Source: Phycisphaeraceae bacterium
Lineage (GTDB): Bacteria; Planctomycetota; Phycisphaerae; Phycisphaerales; UBA1924
Length of the DNA stretch: 64,000 nucleotides
Direction: 5' to 3'
Assembly (NCBI GenBank): GCA_019636555.1
Contig: JAHBXH010000001.1
Coordinates: 2,266,928-2,330,927 of the forward strand
The notes under the pieces are model-generated. The model saw only the letters and a list, made by a program, of their open reading frames with translations. It did no database searches and had not been told where the DNA came from. This document shows positions 1 through 8,039 of the stretch, piece after piece. Position numbers and translations under genes: made by a program. The stretch's first letter is position 1; each line of letters opens with the position of its first letter.

Positions 1-364
1 TCGAGCGGCATCCCTTCGAGATAATGCGATGAAAGCACTTCCTGCTGCGACGCCGGAAGCCGGAGCAGCGCCGCAAGCGCCGGTGTTTGCTCGCCTTCGA
101 GCCGCGGCTCGGGCAGCATTTCTCGAAAGATCGGGATCCGTCGGAGGATGCCGCGCAGCCCGCCTCGCGCCGAACCTACCGGTTCACTCGGTTGTGCGCG
201 ATGCGCCGAAGCCAGACCAGCATCGGAACTTCCGCCCGGTATGTGTGGATCGAGCAGAACGCGGCGACGAAGACGTCGTTCGCCAGGTCCTCGGTGACGT
301 GCTTGTTCCCCGTCCGCCGGTAAATCAGGCCCGCGACCGCTCCGTAGTGCTCGCGATAGAGCAA
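1..364 (-). pseudogene. ECF-type sigma-70 factor, broken by a stop and frameshift, cut by left edge
   Basis: Reading the minus strand from about 364, the first 62 codons carry sigma region 2: LYREHYGAVAGLIYRRTG, then TEDLANDVFVAAF, IHTYRAEVP and WLRRIAHNRVNR. The frame then meets TAG at 178-176, where relatives usually have a Trp codon (NRW). From about 160 down to base 1 another frame carries region 4: LAALLRLPASQQEVL followed by SSHYLEGMPL. One stop plus one frameshift therefore separates the two halves of a single ECF sigma gene. The only start visible in the intact part is TTG at 364; no ATG precedes it in frame. It diverges from the MmgE/PrpD gene. Loss of function is inferred; a sequencing error could give the same picture. 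Confidence 0.65.
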
Positions 365-631
365 ACCGAAAGATTCTGTGTGGAGTGCGGCCGTCGAATC
401 GCCGGCCGTTTTTGCTGCCTCGACCCGCCCCTCCGGCTCGCCCGCACAGATGCCCGTGTGATTCCATCACACCTCTCAAGAGTCACAGGATTCCCGGAGG
501 TTCCGGCCGCCGTTGGGTGTTTTGGGGTTTTTCGCAAATTCTCCGGTGCGTACGCTTGCGGCTCGAATTCCCCCCGGGGTACGACCCCCAATGCCAGCCC
601 ACTCGCTCCCTTCACTGAGTCATCCAAGCTC

Positions 632-2335
632 ATGCCAACACTCAACATCAACAAAAACACCCACATCCATCTCCCGGCCGACACCAATCAGGCCCTCGGC
701 ATCGCGCAGTACGCCATCGACTTCATGTCCGATTCGCCAGCCAAAAGAGGCGAACCCGACCAGTCTGTCCTCGATCGCACGGAGTTGTTCCACACAGACG
801 CGAATCTCTGCGGCGTCTCGGCCCTCGCGCTCGGCACCAACGCCCCCACCATCCTCCGCGCCGAAGCGCACCAGTATGCAACGCCGGTTTCCGGCAGTGG
901 TTCACTCGCGGGCGTGCCGTGGGCAAGAGGCGCTGTCCGCTCGGGTGTCCCCACTTTTGGAAGCCGCACCGATGTGCAGGTCGAAAAGGCACTCGTCGCC
1001 AACGGCGCTGCCGTGCGCGAGTGGGACTCGAACGGAACCAATTTCGGTTTCAATCCCGAACTCGGTCACACCGCCGGCGAGTTCGGCCACAACGATTTCT
1101 ACGGCGTCGCGCTCGCCGCGGCGCAGCTCCGCGGCAAGGACGGCAACTTCGCGCTCCGCGGCATGATCCTCATCGACGAGATCCGAGGCCGACTCGCCGA
1201 GGTCTTCAGCCTCAAGTCGTACAAGATTGATCATGTCGTACACGGCGCCATCGGAAGTGCCGCGGCATTCGGCGCGATGATGGGCGCGACCGCGGAACAG
1301 ATCGAGAGCGCGATCGGCATGGTCGTCGCGCACTACATCCCGTTCCGCGCGATCCGCGCCGGCAAGCAACTCAGCGATTCCAAGGGCGCTTCCGCAGCGA
1401 TCAGCACGGAAGCAGCAGTGCTTTCGGTCAAGCGCAGCATGGCCGGGTTCCTCGGTCCGCGCGACATCTTCCGCAATCCCGAAGCAATCTTCCGCCTCTT
1501 CGAAGGGCCCGGTCAGTTGTTCAAGAAAACCGCCAGCGGCGGCACGGGCATCCCCGACGCGAAGGAATCTTGGGGAACAAAGACCTACGCCTCGCCCTTT
1601 GATCTTGTGCTCGGCCGCGCCGGCTCCGACTTCGCGGTGATGGGCATGCACTTCAAGCTGGGTCTCTATGAACATCAGAGCGCGGGCGCGCTGCAGGGGA
1701 TGATCAACCTGATTTCCCGCAACCCGCACCTGCTTGATGATCAGACCGGCGACGCGATCGACAAGATCGTGGTCAAGGCATACGAGCCCGCGTTCGGGAT
1801 CATCGGCGACCCCGCGAAGCGCGATCCGAAGACACGCCAATCTGCCGATCACTCGATGCTCTATCTGGTCTGCACGATGCTCCGCAAGGCACTCGAGAAT
1901 CGCGCCGCGAGCAAGGCGGCGAAGGCGACATGGCGCGATGTCATGCTCCTCCCTCACGACTTCTCCGCCAAGAGCCTCAGCGACCCGCTCACGCGGCGTC
2001 TCATGGACAAGATGTCGTTCGAATGGGGCGGCGAGGAGTACGACCGCAAGTATCCGGACGGGATTCCCACCTCGATGATCATCACCGACGATCAGGGCCA
2101 GTCCTTCGACAGCGGCCTCGTGATGTATCCGGGTGGGCACGCCCGGAACGATCAAGGCCCGGACAAGATCGATCTGCAAGAGGTACTCGATCACAAGTTC
2201 AAGAAACTGGCCGAGATCGCGAGCGACGACCCGAAAGCGCTCGTCAAGCGACTCGGCGGACTCAAATCAAAGTCGGCCAAGCAACTCGCAGAAATCATGG
2301 ATTTCGAGATCAAGTCGCACGGGAAGTTCGAGTAG
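632..2335 (+). CDS. MmgE/PrpD family protein
   Basis: A 567-residue protein of the MmgE/PrpD superfamily, which includes 2-methylcitrate dehydratase and related hydro-lyases acting in the cytosol. The family assignment rests on HTDANLCGVSALALGTNAP near the N-terminus, the glycine- and alanine-rich helical core (KIDHVVHGAIGSAAAFGAM), the long helical domain and the usual total length. The open frame extends upstream to base 29, but that part overlaps the sigma-factor remnant and lacks family similarity, so I place the start at ATG 632. No clear Shine-Dalgarno sequence precedes it. The exact substrate cannot be read from the sequence; no prpB or prpC is adjacent, so a methylcitrate cycle role is not supported by context. 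Confidence 0.85.
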   Translation: MPTLNINKNTHIHLPADTNQALGIAQYAIDFMSDSPAKRGEPDQSVLDRTELFHTDANLCGVSALALGTNAPTILRAEAHQYATPVSGSGSLAGVPWARGAVRSGVPTFGSRTDVQVEKALVANGAAVREWDSNGTNFGFNPELGHTAGEFGHNDFYGVALAAAQLRGKDGNFALRGMILIDEIRGRLAEVFSLKSYKIDHVVHGAIGSAAAFGAMMGATAEQIESAIGMVVAHYIPFRAIRAGKQLSDSKGASAAISTEAAVLSVKRSMAGFLGPRDIFRNPEAIFRLFEGPGQLFKKTASGGTGIPDAKESWGTKTYASPFDLVLGRAGSDFAVMGMHFKLGLYEHQSAGALQGMINLISRNPHLLDDQTGDAIDKIVVKAYEPAFGIIGDPAKRDPKTRQSADHSMLYLVCTMLRKALENRAASKAAKATWRDVMLLPHDFSAKSLSDPLTRRLMDKMSFEWGGEEYDRKYPDGIPTSMIITDDQGQSFDSGLVMYPGGHARNDQGPDKIDLQEVLDHKFKKLAEIASDDPKALVKRLGGLKSKSAKQLAEIMDFEIKSHGKFE

Positions 2336-2356
2336 CTTCCGTTCATCTTTCCACTC

Positions 2357-2773
2357 ATGGCCGGATACTCAGGAACTCCGTTGGCGAAAAAACTCGGCAT
2401 CAAACCGGGCCATGCGGTCGGCCTGTGGTCCGAGCCGGTTGGCTTCACCAAAGCGCTCGACGGCCTGCCGCCGGATGTGCCCTTCACCTCGCTCTCCCGC
2501 GGCAAGTCTCCGCTCGATGTGCTCGTCGTATTCGTCAAATCTCAGAAAGAGCTGGCGACTCGACTCGCCGCTGCCCGCGCGAGAATGAATCCCGCCGCCG
2601 GCCTCTGGATCGCGTGGCCAAAGAAAGCCAGCGGCGTCAAGACCGATATCACCGAAGACGTCATCCGCGATCTCGCTCTCGCGACCGATCTCGTTGACAA
2701 CAAGGTCTGCGCGATTGATGAAACCTGGTCCGGCCTGCGCCTCGTCATCCGCTTAAAGCACCGCGCCAAGTAG
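2357..2773 (+). CDS. DUF3052 family protein
   Basis: A 138-residue cytosolic protein matching the DUF3052 family from end to end: N-terminal MAGYSGTPLAKKLGIKPG, central LDVLVVFVKSQKEL, then the signature LWIAWPKKASGVKTDITED and the C-terminal VDNKVCAIDETWSGLRLV. Length is normal for the family, whose biochemical function is not established as far as I know. It starts 21 bases after the MmgE/PrpD stop on the same strand, so co-transcription is likely, but a functional link between the two is only inference. Its downstream neighbour converges on it from the minus strand 18 bases away. Confidence 0.85.
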   Translation: MAGYSGTPLAKKLGIKPGHAVGLWSEPVGFTKALDGLPPDVPFTSLSRGKSPLDVLVVFVKSQKELATRLAAARARMNPAAGLWIAWPKKASGVKTDITEDVIRDLALATDLVDNKVCAIDETWSGLRLVIRLKHRAK

Positions 2774-2791
2774 CTCGGGTGACTCATCGTC

Positions 2792-3445
2792 TTACTTCGT
2801 GCGCCCGAACACAATCCGCAACTCGCTCGCGGGCAACTGCCAGCACAAGTTCTCTTCCCAAAGCTCCTGCATGAGCCGCGACGAGTTCACGATCGCCTGC
2901 AGTACTTTCTTGAGCTGCCTGATCACCACAAACTCAGAGTTGAACCGCACCTTCTGCGAGATCACCCGCACCGATACATCGTTGTAAAACGCCGGCACCT
3001 TCCGCTTGTACGGCCAGCCTTCCTTGCAGAAATACCCGAGCGAGTACAGCCCCCACGGCGTCTTGTGCGTGTAATCCGAGTAGTAGTGCGGATTCGAAAA
3101 GTGCGGCACGGTGATGTGACACTCCCCTTCTGGTCTCAGCACGCGCACGACTTCGCGCACAACGGTCTCGATATTCGAGAGATGCTCGAACGTGTGCACC
3201 GATTCGATCCGGTCCACCGACGCATCCGGCAAAAACGCAAGCCCCTGGTTGACATCGGCCACGATATCCACGCCCGCCAATTCGAGAGCATCGATGCCGA
3301 TGCTCCCGGGCTTCTTATTCGGGCCGCAGCCGATCTCGACCACGACCGGGCGTTTCGTGAGCAGTGCTTTCAGATCGGATCGAACGCGCGTCTCCATGTC
3401 GGCAGGATACGAAACGCGCGCGCGTCGCAGCGTCCCCAACATCAT
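2792..3445 (-). CDS. Class I SAM-dependent methyltransferase
   Basis: A 217-residue protein with a Rossmann-type methyltransferase core. Motif I is VVEIGCGPNKKPGSIGID around residues 35-52, followed by the acidic post-I strand (GVDIVADV), SVDRIESVHTFEHL and the VREVVRVLRPEGECHITVPHF segment typical of the Methyltransf_11 group. Pro-His-Phe and several tyrosines follow (SNPHYYSDYTHKTPWG). The methyl acceptor is unknown. It lies 38 bases downstream of a glycosyltransferase on the same strand, which makes a role in modifying a surface glycan or lipid plausible. No signal peptide or membrane segment is visible. Confidence 0.8.
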   Translation of the reverse strand: MMLGTLRRARVSYPADMETRVRSDLKALLTKRPVVVEIGCGPNKKPGSIGIDALELAGVDIVADVNQGLAFLPDASVDRIESVHTFEHLSNIETVVREVVRVLRPEGECHITVPHFSNPHYYSDYTHKTPWGLYSLGYFCKEGWPYKRKVPAFYNDVSVRVISQKVRFNSEFVVIRQLKKVLQAIVNSSRLMQELWEENLCWQLPASELRIVFGRTK

Positions 3446-3483
3446 TCACGCTTGCACGAGTCCAAAAAGACCCTACGAAGCCC

Positions 3484-4683
3484 TTAAACGTTCAAGCGAT
3501 CTCGGAAACGAAGCATTTTCTTCTTTGCATCGAACTGGAGCGATCTCGCGGGCCTTTGGACGGGCGGCGCCTTGACCGTGATCGGCGCTGGACAATCGCC
3601 CAATCGGGACCGGGGGAACTCCAACCCCGGGTCTGCCGCTGCAACATCGAGCACAAACTCGGAATACTGCTCAGCGCGGATGCTCTCGATCGAGCGACCG
3701 AACGGCGGCTCCATAGGCATCGCGTACCGCACGATCATGTACGCCATCAGATCATCCGTGATTCCTTGCGATGCGATCAACGCCTTCATTTGATCCCAAT
3801 GGGTCCCGTAGTGCTCTCCACGATCAACGCCCATGAGCCGATAGGCCTCAGCCCCGTTCTCAACCTTTTGTTGAAGCTGGCGCTTGGTTCGGATCGGCAG
3901 GTGATACAGACCAAAGGCCGGGTGCGCCTCAATCTCCCTTCTCTGAGCGTCCGTCGTCACCAACGAGTGATTCCCTTCCCAAATCGCGAACTCTTTCGGA
4001 CGCACCTTCGATGGCTGATACGCGATTTTTACATACGGCGACGGCACCGGTGGTCGCAGAAATCGTCCGCCTTGAATCGCGCCGCTCTCCATATCCAGCG
4101 GCACAAGATTCAACCAGTTCATGCGAATGACCGGGTGCTCGGCATGTTCCATCAACGCCGATTCAAACTCCCCGCGGCTTGCAAACGGCAGGTACTCGTC
4201 CGCATCCAGGAGGAATACCCATCCTGCCTTCCGGCGGCGGACAAGGTTGTGCGCCGCCCAGGTCATGACTTTCGATTGGTAGTAGCCCGTTTCGTCGAAT
4301 CCAATGCACTGGACCTTGCGCTGTCGCGCCGACAGCTCGCGAAGAAACTCGCCAGTGCCGTCCGTCGATCGATGATCGAAAACGATGACATGATCAAAGA
4401 GTGCAAGCGCGTGCGCCATGAATCCTCGAATGATCTCAGCCTCGTCGCGCACCATGCAGATCAGGGTGAGCCGCCCGGGCCGCGGCGGACCGAACAAATG
4501 TCGGCTGATCCGCCGCCGAAGTCTTCCGGGAATCGTTTTGAGCTTGAGCGCCTTCGCTCGCACTCGCGCGCCGGCATCGGTCCATCTTGCCACACGCCCG
4601 CCCAGAATCGACCTCCACGCTCGCGTCGCCAAACCAGGATCGTCGCGGTTCTGCTTTGCGTCGCTTTCGACCTCAGTACTCAT
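3484..4683 (-). CDS. Family 2-type glycosyltransferase
   Basis: A 399-residue protein of the glycosyltransferase 2 fold, in the subgroup with LTLICMVRDEAEIIRGFMAH at the start of the catalytic domain. It then has HVIVFDHRSTDGTGEFL and the metal-binding FLLDADEYLPF (D-A-D). About 85 basic residues precede the domain and no transmembrane segment is seen, so the enzyme is probably cytosolic or membrane-associated. ATG 4683 (MSTEVES) is preferred over a GTG two codons upstream. The gene pairs with the methyltransferase downstream. The donor sugar and acceptor cannot be inferred. The start region faces the sirtuin gene across a 162-base divergent intergenic region. Confidence 0.8.
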   Translation of the reverse strand: MSTEVESDAKQNRDDPGLATRAWRSILGGRVARWTDAGARVRAKALKLKTIPGRLRRRISRHLFGPPRPGRLTLICMVRDEAEIIRGFMAHALALFDHVIVFDHRSTDGTGEFLRELSARQRKVQCIGFDETGYYQSKVMTWAAHNLVRRRKAGWVFLLDADEYLPFASRGEFESALMEHAEHPVIRMNWLNLVPLDMESGAIQGGRFLRPPVPSPYVKIAYQPSKVRPKEFAIWEGNHSLVTTDAQRREIEAHPAFGLYHLPIRTKRQLQQKVENGAEAYRLMGVDRGEHYGTHWDQMKALIASQGITDDLMAYMIVRYAMPMEPPFGRSIESIRAEQYSEFVLDVAAADPGLEFPRSRLGDCPAPITVKAPPVQRPARSLQFDAKKKMLRFRDRLNV

Positions 4684-4845
4684 CCGCACTTCCCCGCGAA
4701 GAACAATGCGCCACGCGATCTTCCGGCTTCAACCACGACCGCTCCCGATTCCGCGACATGGTACAAAGCTCGCCACGCGGGCACACCGGCGGTCTCGGCA
4801 GCGGCACACAATGCCGGGTCCCCCGTCCGGCCCGGAGAGCACTCC

Positions 4846-5646
4846 TTGAGCCAACCTGACGAATGTTCTGCCGCCGCATCCCGCCTCCGCGCCGCACGCT
4901 CCGTCATCGTCATCACCGGCGCCGGAATCTCGGCCGAATCCGGCCTGCGCACTTTCCGCGGCATCTCCGCGGCAAACCCGAACGACTTGCCGCCCGACAT
5001 GCGAGCCCTCTGGGCCGAATTCGATCCGCAAACACTCGCCACTCCGGAAGCCTTCGAGGCCGATCCGGAGCGCGTTTCCCGCTGGTACGACTGGCGACGG
5101 CTCGGCTGTCTCGCCGCCGAACCCAATCCCGGCCACCTCGCCCTCGCCGCATTCGAACGCGAGGTCGCGAAGCGCGCCGGCGCATTCACGCTGCTCACCC
5201 AGAATGTTGATCGCCTGCATCAGCGCGCGGGAAGCACCAACGTCGTCGAACTCCACGGCAACATCATCCAGTGGCGCTGCACATCGACTCACCGTGTCAT
5301 CGATCTACCACCGGCAGCTCTGCCGGCATTCCCAGCTCCGTCGCCCGTTTGCGACGGCGCCTTCCTCCGCCCCCACGTCGTTTGGTTCGGCGAGATGCTC
5401 CCCGAAGCCGCGCTCCGTGCGGCGTCAGACGCCGTCTCGACCTGCGATCTCTTTCTCTCCATCGGAACCAGCGCCGTCGTCTATCCCGCCGCGGGTTTCC
5501 TGCACGCCGCACGCCAAAATGGAGCATTCACCATCGAAATCAACGCGGAGCCCACCGCCGCGTCGCACGTGGTCGATCTCTGCCTGCACGGAAAGAGCGG
5601 CGATCTTCTGCCAACCCTCGTCTCGCTTGCCTTTCCCAGCAACTGA
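4846..5646 (+). CDS. Sir2-family NAD-dependent protein deacylase
   Basis: A 266-residue sirtuin, which uses NAD to remove acyl groups from lysines. Seen: GAGISAESGLRTFRG near residues 25-39, TQNVDRLHQRAGS, the catalytic His in ELHGN, FLRPHVVWFGEMLPE, SIGTSAVVYPAAGF and a C-terminal NAD-contacting INAEPT. WYDWRR contains a Y-x-x-R pair, which in bacterial CobB and SIRT5-like enzymes binds acidic acyl groups. The zinc module is incomplete: one Cys in WRCTSTH and one in SPVCDG, where relatives have two CxxC pairs. The start is TTG 4846, with GGAGAG eight bases upstream; the frame is open much further but has no in-frame ATG near the domain. It converges with the next gene. Confidence 0.85.
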   Translation: MSQPDECSAAASRLRAARSVIVITGAGISAESGLRTFRGISAANPNDLPPDMRALWAEFDPQTLATPEAFEADPERVSRWYDWRRLGCLAAEPNPGHLALAAFEREVAKRAGAFTLLTQNVDRLHQRAGSTNVVELHGNIIQWRCTSTHRVIDLPPAALPAFPAPSPVCDGAFLRPHVVWFGEMLPEAALRAASDAVSTCDLFLSIGTSAVVYPAAGFLHAARQNGAFTIEINAEPTAASHVVDLCLHGKSGDLLPTLVSLAFPSN

Positions 5647-5739
5647 TCGACGAGCCGATTCCCCAGCCGTCCCTGTCCTGAAACGAAGCGAGCCCGCGCG
5701 CTTTCACGCTCGGGCCCGTCACGAACTCGCGACACTCGG

Positions 5740-7839
5740 TTAGGGGCACAGCAGCTCGTTGTACGCCGCGACGAAGATCACGAAATCCGCATCGTCAACG
5801 AGTGTGTTGCCATCGAAATCCGCGGGGCAACCGCTCGGCATCCCCGGATCGGAGCAGTCCAGCGTGTTGTATGCGCCAACGAACATCGAAAAGTCCGAAT
5901 CATCCACGAGCCCGTCGTGGTTCAGATCGCAGGGGCACGCCGTCTTCTGAAGTTCGAACGCCCCCATATCGACCCTCGCGATCGCATCGCCGTTGCCGTC
6001 CACAATGCGCGGCAGATCCATCAGGTCGGTGCCGTACGCATCGGCATTGCTGCCCGCATCCACGCACGCAGAGTTCTTGTTGAGGCGATAGTCGTCGTCC
6101 CAATTGCCGAGAATGCCATCCGAACCGCTCGAGCTGACGAACGACGGCAAATTGCCGATGTTCCCGACACCCGCGATCGGAGTGTTGCTGAAGTCCGGGG
6201 TCACACAGGAATATTGAACGTCGAATGATCCGCCGGACGCATTCACTTGCTTGACCGTCGGGAGCATCAATCCCGGCCCCGTATTCCCGTACACGATCGA
6301 GTTTCTCATGTTGATATTCGCAGACGCGAGCGCACGGATGCCGCCCGATCCGCTCGTGCTGAGGTTGTTCACGATCGTGCAATTCCGGACGCCCAGGTCC
6401 ACGTTCGTCCCCGTGATGTAGATGGCGCCGCCTTCCTGCGTCGCGCTATTGCCCCACATCGCGGAGTTGTAGAACCAGGCATCCCCGTAGGAGCGCACCG
6501 CGCCGCCGACGCTCGCCGCCTGATTCTGCAGGAACTTCGAGTTGTACACGACCAGCACCGGCTGGAACAACCCGCCCGAGCCCCCCCAATACTGCAGCCC
6601 TGCGCCCTGATCCGCCGTGTTCTGCCAGAAAATGCACTTGTCAAACGTCGGGCCGAAGAACGCGGCCGTCCCGTCGATGAACGCTCCGCCGCCGCCGTGC
6701 AGCGCGTAGTTGCCGAAGAAAGTGCAATTGCGCACAGTCGGCGATCCGTTCGCGGCGTAGAGCCCGCCGCCGGCCTCGTTCGGCGCGCTTCCGTTCGCAT
6801 AACCGGAAGCGATCGTAAATCCGTCGAGCACGGTCTGGTACGTGACGGACGACGCATCGACAACGTGGTACGAATTGTCGTTCTGGAGCCCGGTGCCGAT
6901 CTCGCCGGAGAGGTAGCTCTGATTTCCGACGCTCAGCACACGCTGGTTGAGATTCGTCTCGTTTCCGACAAACCCGCCGTACATCTTGACGCCTTCAACG
7001 AGCTTGAACGAGTTGGAGCGCGAGGCCCCCGGCTTGTACATGCCGCCCGCGACCCAGATCTCGGTGATCTGACCCGCCGACGCCTTCGCGACGGTCAGCG
7101 CTTCCTGCAGATCCTTGAACGCATCGGTCCAGGAAAGCCCGGTGTTCGCACCGGGCGCGTTGTCGTTGACATACAGGCGATTGCCGTTGATCTTGACAAG
7201 CTGCAGCCCGTTGAACGCGCACTTCGCAAGGCCGATGAACTCGCACGAAGACGAGAGCTTGAGTTTCGGCGCCCCCGGTCCGACCTTGAAGTTGAAGATC
7301 TGGTACGTCTTGCCGCGTTGATGAACATTCGGCGTCGTGGGTCCGGAGGTCGTTGCCGCACCGAATCCGGCGCCGCCGATATCGCCCGAGAGCTGATTGT
7401 TGTAGTACGCCGTGAAACCAAAGGTATCCGTGTACGACGCGTCGCTTGCGGTGAGCGCCGCGTACACATACGCGCGATAGAAGCCCTCGTCGAGCCCGTT
7501 GATCTCGACGGTCACCACGCCGTTGGTGTCAAAGCCCATCGCGTAATCATCCATCAGCGACCCGAAATCGCCGGTGCCAAGATCGCCGCTGTGGTTTCCG
7601 CTGTTGGTCTTGGCCGTAAGCGTCAATCCCGCAGAAAGCCCGTTCAGGCCGACCAGATTCACCGTCGCGCCCGCGCCGGTAGCGACCACCTGATTCCAAC
7701 TGCCGGGCTGCGCCGCGGCAGCGCCGTATGACGCCGACGGCACGGGTTTGCCCGTGTAGTTCACATCGACGTTCACCGACTGACCCGCCGCCGAACCGGC
7801 GAGAAGCACCAGAGCCGAGATTGCTGAAAAGCGGAGCAT
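5740..7839 (-). CDS. Secreted right-handed beta-helix protein with dockerin-like tail
   Basis: A 699-residue exported protein. The signal peptide MLRFSAISALVLLAGSAAG is followed by a region resembling carbohydrate-binding or adhesin domains (about 20-220). From about 225 to 620 there is a pectate-lyase-like or polymorphic outer-membrane-type region, with LYVNDNAPGANTGLSWTDAF, GGGLYAANGSPTVRNCTFFGN, GGAVRSYGDAWFYNSAMWGN and MRNSIVYGNTGPG. The last 65 residues hold two calcium-loop repeats, DLNHDGLVDDSDFSMFVGAYN and a second ending DDADFVIFVAAYNELLCP, the same tail as in three other proteins here. ATG 7839 was chosen because AAGGAATTCGTC precedes it and it gives a normal signal peptide. Surface attachment through the tail is inferred. 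Confidence 0.85.
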   Translation of the reverse strand: MLRFSAISALVLLAGSAAGQSVNVDVNYTGKPVPSASYGAAAAQPGSWNQVVATGAGATVNLVGLNGLSAGLTLTAKTNSGNHSGDLGTGDFGSLMDDYAMGFDTNGVVTVEINGLDEGFYRAYVYAALTASDASYTDTFGFTAYYNNQLSGDIGGAGFGAATTSGPTTPNVHQRGKTYQIFNFKVGPGAPKLKLSSSCEFIGLAKCAFNGLQLVKINGNRLYVNDNAPGANTGLSWTDAFKDLQEALTVAKASAGQITEIWVAGGMYKPGASRSNSFKLVEGVKMYGGFVGNETNLNQRVLSVGNQSYLSGEIGTGLQNDNSYHVVDASSVTYQTVLDGFTIASGYANGSAPNEAGGGLYAANGSPTVRNCTFFGNYALHGGGGAFIDGTAAFFGPTFDKCIFWQNTADQGAGLQYWGGSGGLFQPVLVVYNSKFLQNQAASVGGAVRSYGDAWFYNSAMWGNSATQEGGAIYITGTNVDLGVRNCTIVNNLSTSGSGGIRALASANINMRNSIVYGNTGPGLMLPTVKQVNASGGSFDVQYSCVTPDFSNTPIAGVGNIGNLPSFVSSSGSDGILGNWDDDYRLNKNSACVDAGSNADAYGTDLMDLPRIVDGNGDAIARVDMGAFELQKTACPCDLNHDGLVDDSDFSMFVGAYNTLDCSDPGMPSGCPADFDGNTLVDDADFVIFVAAYNELLCP

Positions 7840-8039
7840 GACGAATTCCTTGTTGAAATCTGCACTCGATCGCCGCGCCATCCCCGCGCAAGGTCGCACA
7901 GACCTTGCTTCGTCAGGCAGTCACGTCTCAACCCGCGAGGGCACACTTGATGTTCGGCGTTATCAACCCGTGCGACGGCGATGACCACGCCGGCTATTCA
8001 AAGTCTGAAATTTCGGTGCGATGTTTCATCGCCACCCCC

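Noticed and set aside
902..2194. 430-residue open frame on the minus strand opposite the MmgE/PrpD gene
   Set aside because: It mirrors the well-supported MmgE/PrpD gene and has no family similarity; long antisense frames are expected at this GC content.
3364..4845. Upstream extension of the sirtuin open frame
   Set aside because: It overlaps the methyltransferase and glycosyltransferase genes in antisense and has no sirtuin similarity before TTG 4846.
5647..5739. Hairpin between sirtuin and dockerin gene as a terminator
   Set aside because: A short GCCCG/CGGGC stem is present but without a T-run on either strand, so it is not listed.
6247..7731. 494-residue plus-strand frame opposite the beta-helix protein
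   Set aside because: Arg-rich composition and lack of motifs; an antisense shadow of the supported gene.
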